A DNA stretch of 64,000 bases from an uncultured Lachnospiraceae bacterium (GTDB taxonomy: Bacteria > Bacillota > Clostridia > Lachnospirales > Lachnospiraceae), in assembly GCA_951802115.1 (NCBI GenBank), contig CATOPL010000002.1, positions 248,001 to 312,000 of the forward strand. The letters are read 5' to 3'. The position numbers and the translations under genes were made by a program. Positions 1-8,432 of this stretch are shown one piece after another (position 1 is the first letter of the stretch; the number at the start of each line of letters is the position of its first letter). The notes under the pieces are model-generated. The model was not told the origin of the DNA and did not search any database. It worked only from the letters and a program-made list of their open reading frames with translations.

Positions 1-284
1 TGCCGGCTCCTCACGCGGTGGATGCAGAGGTTCGTCTTTATGAAAACCTGATCGATGAAGAGAAGGGGGTGTATAATGAGGACGGCAGTATGAATATCAA
101 TCCGGATTCTTTGAAAGTGGTGCGGGCGAAGCTGGAACCTGCGCTTCAGGATGTAAAGGCGTATGACAGTTTTCAGTTTGTCAGAAATGGATTTTTCTGT
201 GTCGATGCTAAGGATTCGAGGGAAGATGCGCTGGTGTTTAACCGGATCGTGTCGCTGAAGAGCTCTTTCAAACTTCCGAAATAG
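1..284 (+). CDS. glnS: Glutaminyl-tRNA synthetase, C-terminal fragment
   Basis: This is the 3' end of a gene that begins before the window; the readable frame opens at base 3. The encoded piece (about 93 residues) carries the end of the anticodon-binding beta-barrel of class I GlnRS: an AEVRLYENL segment, VRNGFFCVD, and the terminal VFNRIVSLKSSFK. These are typical of bacterial GlnRS C-termini. The enzyme charges tRNA-Gln with glutamine in the cytoplasm. The catalytic Rossmann domain lies outside the window. The stop is TAG at 282-284, and the next gene starts 43 bases later on the same strand. GluRS is the main alternative, but this barrel type belongs to GlnRS. Confidence 0.88.
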   Translation, partial: PAPHAVDAEVRLYENLIDEEKGVYNEDGSMNINPDSLKVVRAKLEPALQDVKAYDSFQFVRNGFFCVDAKDSREDALVFNRIVSLKSSFKLPK

Positions 285-327
285 TATCAGAGCTGCCGGA
301 ACATATCACGAAAGGCGGTGCAGAGGC

Positions 328-1728
328 ATGTATGAGATCATGCTGAATCTGGATGGCGACAGGAAAAAATGTCTGTATGAACAGATTTACGAGTATATCA
401 GGCAGGAGATCCGCAACGGAAAAATTCCCTGTGGGGAGAGGCTTTTGTCTACCAGAATGCTGGCAAAGCAGCTGGACGTGAGCAGAAGCACAGCGCAGAT
501 GGCATATGAACAGCTGATGTCCGAGGGCTATATAGAAGCGGTTGCTAACAGCGGATATTATGTCTGTCAGATCCAAGAACTGTATCAGCTGGATCAGGAA
601 CCGCCGGTATCCGAGGAGAAAGAAGAGGAAACCGGGGAGTATCGGTATGATTTTACTCCCAGCGGGATCGATCTGGATCATTTTCCTTATGCGACCTGGA
701 GAAAACTGAGCAGAGAGGTGCTGCAGAGCGATCAGAGAGAGCTGTTTGGCCTGGGAGATCCCAAAGGAGAGTATCCGTTGCGAAAAGTAATCAGCACATA
801 TCTGTATCAGGCGCGGGGGGTGAATGCAAAGCCCGCCCAGATTGTGATCGGGGCGGGGAACGATTACCTGCAGATGCTGCTTTCAAGAATGCTGGGGACC
901 GAACACCGCATAGCCATGGAAAGCCCCGGGTATCGTCATGCATATGATATATTTCAAAGTCTTGGCTATGACTGCTGTACCGTTTCCATGGACAGATACG
1001 GGATGGATGTGAAAGAACTCCGGGAAAGCGGGGCGGATATCGCCTATGTAATGCCTTCCCATCAGTATCCGATGGGCATTGTAATGCCGGTCAGGCGGCG
1101 GCAGGAACTTTTGCAGTGGGCGGCCGTGAAAGAAGGACGATATATCATAGAAGACGATTATGACAGTGAATTCCGCTATATTGGAAAACCGATTCCATCG
1201 CTCCAGGGAAGTGATACCTGCCATAAAGTGATCTATATCGGGACTTTTTCCAAATCAATTACACCGTCTCTTCGAATCAGTTATCTGGTGCTTCCGGCAG
1301 AGCTTCTGGACCGGTATGAGCAGGTGGGAAGAAGTTTTTCCTGTACTGTTTCCAGAACAGATCAGAAAATGCTGCAGCTTTTCATGGAGAGAGGTTATTT
1401 TGAGCGTCATCTGAATAAGATGAGGGCTTTGTACAGGAATAAACATGATGCGCTTCTGGCAGAGCTCAGAAAGATGCAGGGGGTTAAGAAAATCCTGGGT
1501 GAGCGGTCCGGTGTCCATCTTCTGGTGCAGATGGCGGATAAAAGGACGGAACAGGAACTGGCAGATTGCGCTAAAAAAGCAGGAGTCCGTGTATATTCCC
1601 TGTCAGAATATTGTCTGGATCAAAGAGAACATGAGCCAATGATGATTCTCGGGTATGCGAAAATAAAAGAAGAAGAGATTTATGAGGCAGCAAAGATTTT
1701 AAGTCTGTGCTGGGAAAAAGAGAGATGA
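328..1728 (+). CDS. MocR/PdxR-type GntR regulator with aminotransferase-like domain
   Basis: The 466-residue protein has an N-terminal GntR winged helix (about residues 10-75, with LYEQIYEYIRQEIRNGKI and a VSRSTAQMAYEQL recognition helix). A short linker leads to a class I aminotransferase-fold domain (about 110-460). The PLP-binding lysine is K309 in GTFSKSITPS, and EDDYDSEFRY holds the conserved aspartate/tyrosine region. MocR proteins sense PLP or amino-acid adducts and often control vitamin B6, GABA or taurine genes. The target is not evident, because no pdxST lies next to it. An AAAGGCGG ribosome site precedes the ATG at 328. A strong terminator follows directly. The family call is firm; the regulated pathway is unknown. 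Confidence 0.9.
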   Translation: MYEIMLNLDGDRKKCLYEQIYEYIRQEIRNGKIPCGERLLSTRMLAKQLDVSRSTAQMAYEQLMSEGYIEAVANSGYYVCQIQELYQLDQEPPVSEEKEEETGEYRYDFTPSGIDLDHFPYATWRKLSREVLQSDQRELFGLGDPKGEYPLRKVISTYLYQARGVNAKPAQIVIGAGNDYLQMLLSRMLGTEHRIAMESPGYRHAYDIFQSLGYDCCTVSMDRYGMDVKELRESGADIAYVMPSHQYPMGIVMPVRRRQELLQWAAVKEGRYIIEDDYDSEFRYIGKPIPSLQGSDTCHKVIYIGTFSKSITPSLRISYLVLPAELLDRYEQVGRSFSCTVSRTDQKMLQLFMERGYFERHLNKMRALYRNKHDALLAELRKMQGVKKILGERSGVHLLVQMADKRTEQELADCAKKAGVRVYSLSEYCLDQREHEPMMILGYAKIKEEEIYEAAKILSLCWEKER

Positions 1729-1729
1729 T

Positions 1730-1770
1730 AAAAGAGGCTGCCAAAGTCATGTTTGCGGGCAGCCTCTTTT
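1730..1770. terminator. Intrinsic terminator, probably bidirectional
   Basis: An A-rich arm AAAAGAGGCTGCC (1730-1742) pairs with GGCAGCCTCTTTT (1758-1770) around a 15-base loop. U-tracts are possible in both directions. It separates the regulator gene (plus) from the convergent small gene at 1800-2132 (minus). Confidence 0.85.
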
Positions 1771-1799
1771 ACATATTCTTCTCATGTGTAAGGTGCAGT

Positions 1800-2132
1800 T
1801 TATATATTCTGCGTGTCTTTTTCGGTGCCGGAAGTTTTTTCCGGAGCTGTCTCCTCCAAAGTCATGGTTTCGGGATCAGATTTTTCCGGTGTTTTTATTT
1901 CTTCGAAAGAAATATCAGCAGAGGATGCAGTTGTTTCTTCGTCCTCAAAAATTTCTTCCTCATCGTCAAAAGCGGCGATATCGTCTGCTTCCTCTTCCTC
2001 AAACAGCTCTTCGTCCTCAAAAGCTTCTTCCAGCTCTTCTTTCTGGAAAAATCTGCGGTAAACGAATACACCTCCAATTATAGCCAGAACGGTTCCTCCA
2101 ATGGTCGTAAGTGCTTTTAATGCTTTTTTCAT
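1800..2132 (-). CDS. Small acidic single-pass membrane protein, unknown function
   Basis: The 110-residue protein starts MKKALKALTTIGG and has one hydrophobic helix (about residues 8-25, TVLAIIGGVFVYRRFF). A very acidic tail of Glu/Asp runs follows (about residues 30-110, with clusters such as EELFEEEEADD). The start is supported by a clear AAAGGAGT ribosome site on the minus strand just upstream of 2132. The basic N-terminus, single helix and RRFF stop-transfer suggest an inner-membrane anchor with the acidic tail in the cytoplasm. No family is recognised. It is transcribed convergently with the MocR gene and divergently from the HAD gene. The acidic tail gives a serine-rich shadow reading frame on the other strand, which is not coding. 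Confidence 0.7.
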   Translation of the reverse strand: MKKALKALTTIGGTVLAIIGGVFVYRRFFQKEELEEAFEDEELFEEEEADDIAAFDDEEEIFEDEETTASSADISFEEIKTPEKSDPETMTLEETAPEKTSGTEKDTQNI

Positions 2133-2258
2133 CGGGTTACTCCTTTCATTCAGGTTTGACTTTTCTCTATTTTAATATAAACCGGGAAAGATGAAAAGTA
2201 AAAAATCATTAAAATTTAAGAAAATATCCATTGTGATTCTGAACATTTTCTATTACAC

Positions 2259-2267
2259 TGTTATAGT
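2259..2267 (+). promoter_or_regulatory. Extended -10 promoter for the HAD/PrsA-like pair
   Basis: TG-T-TATAGT (TG at 2259-2260, hexamer 2262-2267) sits 28 bases before the start at 2295. The -35 is poor; the best is TTCTGA at 2238-2243 with an 18-base spacer. An extended -10 can compensate. This is a visual call. Confidence 0.45.
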
Positions 2268-2294
2268 ATTTACACTAAAGGGAGAAAGAAAACC

Positions 2295-3101
2295 ATGATT
2301 CGATTGATTGTTACCGATATTGACGGAACGCTGGTTCCGGAAGGCGGAAATACTGTAAATCCGGAATATATGGCAGTGATCCGCAGGCTGCTGGATCTGG
2401 GAGTGAGATTCGCGGCGGCAAGCGGGAGGCAGGCGAGCAGTATTGATGCAATTTTTCATGAGCTGAGAGACCGTATTTATTATCTGGGAGACAACGGGGC
2501 CTGTATTCTGAAAAACGGAGAGATACTGAAGGAGACTCTGATGGAAAAAGAGACGCTTCTTCAGTTTTTACACGCTCTGAAAGGAATTCAGGGGCAGCGT
2601 CTGCTCCTCTCTTCCAGAGAAGGATACTATACGGATGATCAGGACGAAACATTCTGCCGGCTGGTATTTGAGGAATATAAAGGTGTCGGCAGAGTTGTGG
2701 AATATATAGAAGATTATACAGACGCCTGCATTAAAGTAAGTCTGTACTGTGAAAATGGGGCGCGGGAAATTTATGGTCTTTTATATGATGAATGGAAAGA
2801 CAAGTTTGCTATTCACGTGTCAGGCGCCAGATGGGTGGATATCAACGATTTTCGTTCCACCAAAGGGAATGCAGTGCAGTGGCTTCAGGGAAAATATGGA
2901 ATAACCCCGGAAGAAACGGTGGTATTTGGAGATAATTATAATGATATTTCCATGATGAAGCGGGCGAAAAGAAGTTATGCTTCTGAGTTGTCTCATCCGG
3001 ATATCAAGGCAGCTGCGGGGAATATTGCCGCGTCTTATGAGAAGGACGGTGTGCTCGAAATACTGAAGCAGATTGTTGAGGAGGTGCAAAATGAAAAATA
3101 A
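2295..3101 (+). CDS. Cof-type HAD-family phosphatase
   Basis: The 268-residue protein is a HAD hydrolase of the Cof/IIB class. Motif I is VTDIDGTL (nucleophile D8, acid/base D10), motif II lies in AAASGRQ, and motif IV is FGDNYNDISMM near the C-terminus. The C2-type cap occupies roughly residues 85-190. These cytoplasmic Mg2+-dependent enzymes dephosphorylate sugar phosphates, PLP, FMN and similar metabolites; the substrate cannot be read from sequence. GGGAGAAAG lies 9 bases before the ATG. Its 3' end overlaps the next gene by 11 bases, so the two are translationally coupled. Intergenic DNA upstream is AT-rich and shared with the divergent acidic-protein gene. Confidence 0.88.
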   Translation: MIRLIVTDIDGTLVPEGGNTVNPEYMAVIRRLLDLGVRFAAASGRQASSIDAIFHELRDRIYYLGDNGACILKNGEILKETLMEKETLLQFLHALKGIQGQRLLLSSREGYYTDDQDETFCRLVFEEYKGVGRVVEYIEDYTDACIKVSLYCENGAREIYGLLYDEWKDKFAIHVSGARWVDINDFRSTKGNAVQWLQGKYGITPEETVVFGDNYNDISMMKRAKRSYASELSHPDIKAAAGNIAASYEKDGVLEILKQIVEEVQNEK

Positions 3102-4074
3102 AATAAAATACAGGGCGGCCTGTCTTATACTGGTGTTCTGTTTTTTGCTGTCCGGCTGCAGCAGGACAAAAATTGTACTTACAACGGGACTGGCTTCAGA
3201 TGAACTGTTCCGGATCGGAGAAATATCCTGTATGCTTCCGGAAGCGCTGGTCTATCTGATGAATCAGAAAGGTACTTACGAAAAAATATACGGGATCGAT
3301 ATGTGGGAACATGCGATGGGAGACGGGACGATGGAAGAATACCTGAAAAGTCAGGTGCTTTCCGAGCTTGCACAGGTAAAAAGTATGGTTCTTCTGGCGG
3401 AAGAACAGGAAATTGCATTGAGCGAGACAGAAACGGCGCATGCATCGGAAGCTGCTGCGGAGTATTTTGCCTCTCTGAACAAAGAGGAAGTTGCCGCTTT
3501 GAAAATAGATCAGGATACAGTCAGAAAAATGTATGAAGACTATTGCCTTGCTTTTAAAACCTACAGACAGATTACAGAAGATGTAAGCATTGAGATCAGT
3601 GATGACGAAGCGAGGATTATCCAGATTCAGCAGATGTTTGTGCCGGAGGAAGGCCTTGCCCGTGACCTGAGAGACAGGCTTGAAGAAGGAGAAGACTTCG
3701 GAGTCCTTGCCGCCAATTATTCGCGGCTTTCTCAGACAACGCTTTTCATTGCCAGAGGCGATAAAGGCGGCGAGTATGAAGAAGTGGCATTTGAACTGAA
3801 CAATGAAGAAGTCAGCGATGTTTTTGCAGCAGACGAAGGCTATTATATTCTGAAATGCCTGAATACTTATGTGGAAGAGGAATCTGAGGCCAACAAACTG
3901 CAGGTGGCGCAGAAGCAGAAGACAGAGCGTTTTCAGAGCATTTATACAGAACTGATGAAAGACACTTTGTCAGAGCTTCAGGAGAAGCTGTGGGACAAAG
4001 TGATTTTTGCAGATTATGAAGAAGTGCAGACGAGTACATTTTTTGAGGTCTACAGAAAATATTTTGAAGAGTAA
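3091..4074 (+). CDS. PrsA/SurA-like peptidyl-prolyl isomerase lipoprotein
   Basis: The start at 3091 gives MKNKIKYRAACLILVFCF followed by a lipobox LLSGC, a type II signal peptide, with the ribosome site GAGGAGGTG just upstream. The mature protein (327 residues in all) has a helical SurA/PrsA-like N-terminal domain and a C-terminal parvulin-like stretch (about residues 180-265). In that stretch, IQIQQMFVPEE, EGEDFGVLAANYS, GGEYEEVAFEL and YYILKCLN follow the rotamase order. Such lipoproteins help fold secreted proteins outside the membrane. Some catalytic parvulin residues look divergent, so it may be chaperone-only. It overlaps the HAD gene upstream and ends 2 bases before the convergent aminotransferase gene. 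Confidence 0.75.
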   Translation: MKNKIKYRAACLILVFCFLLSGCSRTKIVLTTGLASDELFRIGEISCMLPEALVYLMNQKGTYEKIYGIDMWEHAMGDGTMEEYLKSQVLSELAQVKSMVLLAEEQEIALSETETAHASEAAAEYFASLNKEEVAALKIDQDTVRKMYEDYCLAFKTYRQITEDVSIEISDDEARIIQIQQMFVPEEGLARDLRDRLEEGEDFGVLAANYSRLSQTTLFIARGDKGGEYEEVAFELNNEEVSDVFAADEGYYILKCLNTYVEEESEANKLQVAQKQKTERFQSIYTELMKDTLSELQEKLWDKVIFADYEEVQTSTFFEVYRKYFEE

Positions 4075-4076
4075 AT

Positions 4077-5192
4077 TCAGTCCAGTATTTCTTTCAGGCA
4101 TTCCAGCAGTTCTGTATTTTTTTCCGGCGTCATAAAGCAGAAACGGAAAAAAGTTCCGTCCTCCAGACCGGGAAAGCTGGAACAGTCACGAAGCATCAGG
4201 CCTTTCTTCATGGCATGAATGAAAATGTCATGGGAAGTGATGCCTTTTTTCAGGATGCGGACGAGGATAAAATTGGCATATGGCCGGTAGACTTTTATAT
4301 GGTTCCAGGTCAGAAGCTTCTGATAGATCCGCTCTCTTTCAGAGGAGATCAGCTGCCGGGTTCGTTCAATATAGTCGTTATCGGTAAACATAAGTGTGCC
4401 TGCGGCGTCGGCAAGGCTGTTGAGCGTCCATGGATTCTGACGTTCTTTTACTGCAGAAAGCAGTTTCTGACTGCTGGTCATGGCATAACCGAGGCGAAGT
4501 CCGGGGGCAGCGAAGAATTTTGAGATTCCGCGCAGGATAACAAAATTGTCATATTCTTTCAGAAGAGCCACCGATGAGACGCTGGTTTCTTCAGGGGCAA
4601 ATTCTGCGTAGGTTTCATCAATCATGACAAATGTGCCCTGCTGTTTGCAGCAGTCCAGAATCTGCCTCATTTCCTGCGGGCCGGTGGCAGTGGAAGTTGG
4701 GTTGTTCGGATTGCAGAGAATACAAAGTTCGGGCCCATATGCCAGTGCACTGCAAAAATCAGCTGTTTTTAGTTGAAAGTCGGAATCTTCCTGCAGGGCA
4801 TAATACTGCACATTTCCTCCTGCAAGGCGCACTTCTCTTTCATATTCAGAGTAAGTGGGAGAAACGATCAGCACATTCTGAGGTTTCAGAACCTGTATAA
4901 ACAGAGAAATCAGTTCTGTGCAGCCATTTCCGACCAGAAGCTGTTCCGGCAGGCATCCGGTATATTGTGCAATATGTTTTCTTAATTCTGTATAGTCCGG
5001 ATCCGGATAGGAAGCAACGACGTTAATATTTTCTGCCAGTCTTTTTTTCATTTTAGGTGAGATTCCAAGAGGATTTACGTTCGCTCCGAAACTGGTGATG
5101 CGCTCTTTGGGAATCCCAAAATATTTTTCGATTTTTTCAAGATCACTTCCGTGGAAATGTTCCTGATTTGTCAGTTTTATATTGTCTTTCAT
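4077..5192 (-). CDS. Class II PLP aminotransferase, CobD/HisC-like
   Basis: The 371-residue protein opens with HGSDLEKIEKYFG and SFGANVNPLGIS, an N-terminus seen in threonine-phosphate decarboxylase (CobD) and its relatives. CNPNNPTS, MIDETYAEF and the PLP-lysine motif RGISKFFAAPGLRLGY (Schiff-base lysine in ISK) establish the fold type I aminotransferase family. Either histidinol-phosphate aminotransferase or L-threonine-O-3-phosphate decarboxylase activity is possible. No cobalamin or histidine genes are adjacent, so the reaction is left open. It is a single gene transcribed from a minus-strand promoter that overlaps the plus-strand promoter of the next operon. Confidence 0.8.
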   Translation of the reverse strand: MKDNIKLTNQEHFHGSDLEKIEKYFGIPKERITSFGANVNPLGISPKMKKRLAENINVVASYPDPDYTELRKHIAQYTGCLPEQLLVGNGCTELISLFIQVLKPQNVLIVSPTYSEYEREVRLAGGNVQYYALQEDSDFQLKTADFCSALAYGPELCILCNPNNPTSTATGPQEMRQILDCCKQQGTFVMIDETYAEFAPEETSVSSVALLKEYDNFVILRGISKFFAAPGLRLGYAMTSSQKLLSAVKERQNPWTLNSLADAAGTLMFTDNDYIERTRQLISSERERIYQKLLTWNHIKVYRPYANFILVRILKKGITSHDIFIHAMKKGLMLRDCSSFPGLEDGTFFRFCFMTPEKNTELLECLKEILD

Positions 5193-5222
5193 CTGTTTTT
5201 CCTCACTTGCCGGCCCTCATGG

Positions 5223-5252
5223 TTGCATGAAGCAACGGATGAGTGCTATAAT
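5223..5252 (+). promoter_or_regulatory. Promoter for the 1037-residue-protein operon
   Basis: TTGCAT (5223-5228), an 18-base spacer, TATAAT (5247-5252). The start codon is 50 bases downstream at 5302. It overlaps the minus-strand promoter described next. Confidence 0.6.
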
Positions 5253-5263
5253 GATACGAGAAC

Positions 5264-5291
5264 ATTATATACCAAAACGCTGAAAAAGCAA
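5264..5291 (-). promoter_or_regulatory. Divergent promoter for the CobD/HisC-like gene
   Basis: Read on the minus strand: TTGCTT (complement of 5286-5291), a 16-base spacer, TATAAT (complement of 5264-5269). It faces away from and overlaps the transcription start zone of the plus-strand promoter at 5223-5252. Confidence 0.5.
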
Positions 5292-5301
5292 TGGGGTTTA
5301 T

Positions 5302-8300
5302 ATGAAAGAGAAGATAACGGATTATTTTAATGGAATATTTTCCTACAGGCAGGCCGGACTCAGGACCGAGCCGGAAGAACTGGTATTTGAACTGGAATCC
5401 TGGGAAAAGGCAGAAGGCAGTTTCGTGATCACTTCCAAAGACGAGCGCAGGATAAAAGGGTTTCTGCACACCCGAATCCCGGGTATGACCCTGCGCAGAG
5501 ACAGTTTTTTTGCCAGAGCGGCCAGGGTGGAGTATACCTACCAGCCGCAGTGCCTTAGAGAAGGCGAGACGACAGAGGGTTGGATCTGGCTTGAAACCAG
5601 TGCAGGAGAGTATGCATTACCGGTTAAAGTACGGATAAAAGGGAACGAGAAAAAAGAGGAGCCGGAGGAGGAGCTGCCCATATTGCTGGCAGGAGAAAAG
5701 GAGCTTACGGTCTGTCGTACAGGAAAAGGTCAGAGCGCGGAGTGGAAAATGAAGCGACAGACAGAGCAGTCGCTGGCAGAGATCCAGATTATACTGGAAA
5801 AAGAGCGAAGAGAAATTTTAAGCAGACAGGAAGCAGACGAACAGCTTCGTAAACTGACAGATATTCTGATCAATTCCGATCCGGAATCGCTGCTTTTTCC
5901 TCTTTTAGATGCATGGGTTATGCTTCGGGAAGGCAGAAAAGAGGAAGCGGGACGGATTGTTAAAAAATATGAGAAAACCCGCCTGCTTCAGCAGAAAGAA
6001 ATGTCTGTGCGGGCTGTTTTTTTGTATGTGAACAGTCTTTTGTGGGAAGAGGAAGATGTGACGGCTTCGGCAGTTTCTCAGCTTCAGAGAATCTATCAGA
6101 AACAGCCGGAAAACTGGATGGTAACGGCATTCTTGCTGGAGCTGGATACAAAGCTCTGGGAAAATGTGCGGGTTCGTTATATGGTGCTGGAGAGACAGTA
6201 TCGGGCGGGAACGAGGAACAGGCTTTTGTATCAGGAAGCATTTTCTGTATTAAAAGGAGACATGGCGCTGTTTACCAGACTGGACCGGTTCACGCTTCAG
6301 GTTTTTGGCTGGGCGGCGTCCTGCGGTCTTCTGACAGAGGAAACAGCTCAGGCTGTAGCAGTTCAGGCAGTCAGGATCAAAAGGTGGTCTCCTCTGGCAG
6401 CGCGCCTTTTAAAAACATGTTATCAGGTACATCCTTCAAAAGAAACGGCCGGCGCCGTATGCTCTGTGTATATCCGTGGGAATCGAACGGACAGAGAAGC
6501 TTTTGAATGGTATGAAAAGGGCGTGGAATGGGACGCGAAGATCACGAATCTTTATGAGTATTTTATTTATGCTCTTCCGGAGGGCTATAAAAAAATTCTT
6601 CCCAGACAGGTGCTTCTCTATTTTCACTATCATAATACACTGTCAAACCAGCAAAAGACAGAGTTTTACTGCAACCTTATCAAGTATGGGACAAAAGGCG
6701 ACCCGGTTGTTGAAGAACACCGAAGGTTTCTGCAGGAGTTTCTGTTTGAGCAGCTCAGAGGACGGAAACTGAATGAATCACTGGCGTGGCTGTATGGAAA
6801 ATGCCTGCTGGCAGAGACTTTGGAAACGGATCTTCTGGAGGCGCTGGCAGATCTTCTGTTTCTGCAGAAAATAACCTGTGAAGAAAAAAGAATTCGGCAG
6901 GTGGAGGTTTGCTATGAACAGCTGGAAGAAACCATATCGGTTCCTCTGACAGGGGGGTGTGCCTGTATACCGGTTTATACAGAAGATGCAGAGATTATCC
7001 TTGTGGATGAACGCGGAAAAAGACATCGGAAGACAGTGCCGTACGAACGGAAACGTCTGATGATCGAACCGGGCTTTCTGGAGCTTTGCAAGGCAAAACT
7101 GAACAATCATCTGGGGATAACGCTTTATTTACTGGACGGAAAAGGAAAACACAGGCTGAATGAAGATAATCTGCCTCTTGTCTGGAAACTTCTGGAAGAT
7201 GGGCGTGTGAGAGAATCTTACAGGCAGCAGCTTAAGATTGAACTGCTGAATTATGAAAGAAAACACCGCAGGCTGGAAGAGATCAATGAACGGCTGCTGT
7301 TTTCTGATGCAGAAGTACAGAGTCTTTCCAGAAAATGTCAGGTATCTTATATAGAGACTTTGATTCTTCTTCAGAAAGATGAAGATGCGCTTCGTCTTCT
7401 CTGGAAAACCGGATGCAGGGAGACGGACGCAAAACTGCTGCTCAGACTGCTGCAGCGTCTGGCGGCGGAGGGGAGAACTTCCAGAAACCTGCTTTTGCCT
7501 CTGGCCCGCCAGGTGTTCGACAAGGGGGTATATACAGAACAGATCATAGAGATGCTGGCAGAGACGGGAACAGGGGACACAAAGGAGCTTCTGACACTCT
7601 GGAAGGCAGGGGATCAGTTCGGCATGTCGCTGCCGGAACTGGAAGAACAGATTGTCGCTCAGGCACTTTTCACGGAGACGTGTATCTGTGAAGTTTTTCC
7701 TGTATTTTTGTCAATGGACGACAGAGGCGGGGAAGCGATGACGGGTATTGCCTATTTGAATTATTTAAGCTGGCTGGATTTTGTGAAAGGGCAGGATGTG
7801 CCGGAAGGTCTGTTTGACAGTCTGGAACATCATCTTCTGTGGGAAGATCATCTGCATGAAACAGCTGTTTTGTCCTGGCTGAAGCAGCTTTCTGTCCTGC
7901 TGCTTCTGACAGAGGTCCAGAAGCGTCTGGCAAAAAAATTTTTAGAAGAGCTGACAGTGAAAAACCGGCGATTTGCATTTATGAAGAATCTGCTTCCGTA
8001 TATGGGAGAGAAGGCAAGGCCTGAGCATCAGGCAGTAGTGGAATACCGGTGCGATCCGGAACATAAAGTGGTTCTTCATTATGTTCTGGAATATCATGGG
8101 AAGAAAACCTTCGATTATGTGTCTGAACGTCTCTATCCGGTCTGTGGCGGAGTTTTTGTAAGAGCGTTTATTCTGTTTTACGGAGAGAGACTGACCTGGT
8201 TTATTACAGAAACCTTTGCGGATGGGACTGAGATCTCTACTGAGTGCAGGACAATGGAAAACAGGGAAGAAGATCCGGAAGGAGACAGCCGCTACAGCAG

Positions 8301-8415
8301 ACTCTGCCGGATGCAGCAGGCTCTGGACCACAGGCAGGAGCGTACGCTGAGACAGATGATGGAAGAATATGAGGAACTGACAGTGTTGGTGGAAGAAAGG
8401 TTTCATATCAGATAG
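5302..8415 (+). CDS. Large conserved protein of unknown function, probably DUF5717 family
   Basis: The 1037-residue protein lacks a signal peptide and obvious membrane helices, so it is probably cytoplasmic. About residues 20-115 look like a beta-rich N-terminal domain (VEYTYQPQCL, YALPVKVRIKG). A basic, charged linker follows, then a long mainly helical region (about 150-820) with repeated leucine/aromatic helices that resemble an alpha-solenoid. The C-terminal part again has beta character (KVVLHYVLEYHG). Size, the EKITDYFNGIFSYRQ start and the companion gene suggest the Lachnospiraceae DUF5717 family; this is from memory and not searched. No catalytic motif was found. It is first in a three-gene operon with an Hsp70-like protein and a TPR-like protein, so a scaffold role in one complex is plausible. 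Confidence 0.6.
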   Translation: MKEKITDYFNGIFSYRQAGLRTEPEELVFELESWEKAEGSFVITSKDERRIKGFLHTRIPGMTLRRDSFFARAARVEYTYQPQCLREGETTEGWIWLETSAGEYALPVKVRIKGNEKKEEPEEELPILLAGEKELTVCRTGKGQSAEWKMKRQTEQSLAEIQIILEKERREILSRQEADEQLRKLTDILINSDPESLLFPLLDAWVMLREGRKEEAGRIVKKYEKTRLLQQKEMSVRAVFLYVNSLLWEEEDVTASAVSQLQRIYQKQPENWMVTAFLLELDTKLWENVRVRYMVLERQYRAGTRNRLLYQEAFSVLKGDMALFTRLDRFTLQVFGWAASCGLLTEETAQAVAVQAVRIKRWSPLAARLLKTCYQVHPSKETAGAVCSVYIRGNRTDREAFEWYEKGVEWDAKITNLYEYFIYALPEGYKKILPRQVLLYFHYHNTLSNQQKTEFYCNLIKYGTKGDPVVEEHRRFLQEFLFEQLRGRKLNESLAWLYGKCLLAETLETDLLEALADLLFLQKITCEEKRIRQVEVCYEQLEETISVPLTGGCACIPVYTEDAEIILVDERGKRHRKTVPYERKRLMIEPGFLELCKAKLNNHLGITLYLLDGKGKHRLNEDNLPLVWKLLEDGRVRESYRQQLKIELLNYERKHRRLEEINERLLFSDAEVQSLSRKCQVSYIETLILLQKDEDALRLLWKTGCRETDAKLLLRLLQRLAAEGRTSRNLLLPLARQVFDKGVYTEQIIEMLAETGTGDTKELLTLWKAGDQFGMSLPELEEQIVAQALFTETCICEVFPVFLSMDDRGGEAMTGIAYLNYLSWLDFVKGQDVPEGLFDSLEHHLLWEDHLHETAVLSWLKQLSVLLLLTEVQKRLAKKFLEELTVKNRRFAFMKNLLPYMGEKARPEHQAVVEYRCDPEHKVVLHYVLEYHGKKTFDYVSERLYPVCGGVFVRAFILFYGERLTWFITETFADGTEISTECRTMENREEDPEGDSRYSRLCRMQQALDHRQERTLRQMMEEYEELTVLVEERFHIR

Positions 8416-8432
8416 GAAAGGAAAGGTCAATC

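Noticed and set aside
1707-2120. Plus-strand frames rich in Ser or Phe opposite the acidic membrane protein
   Set aside because: They arise from the complement of GAA/GAG/GAT runs. The minus-strand frame has a ribosome site and a credible membrane topology.
4077-5192. Firm assignment as hisC or cobD
   Set aside because: N-terminal wording favours the CobD-like group, but no histidine or cobalamin genes are nearby and no residue visible by eye decides the substrate.
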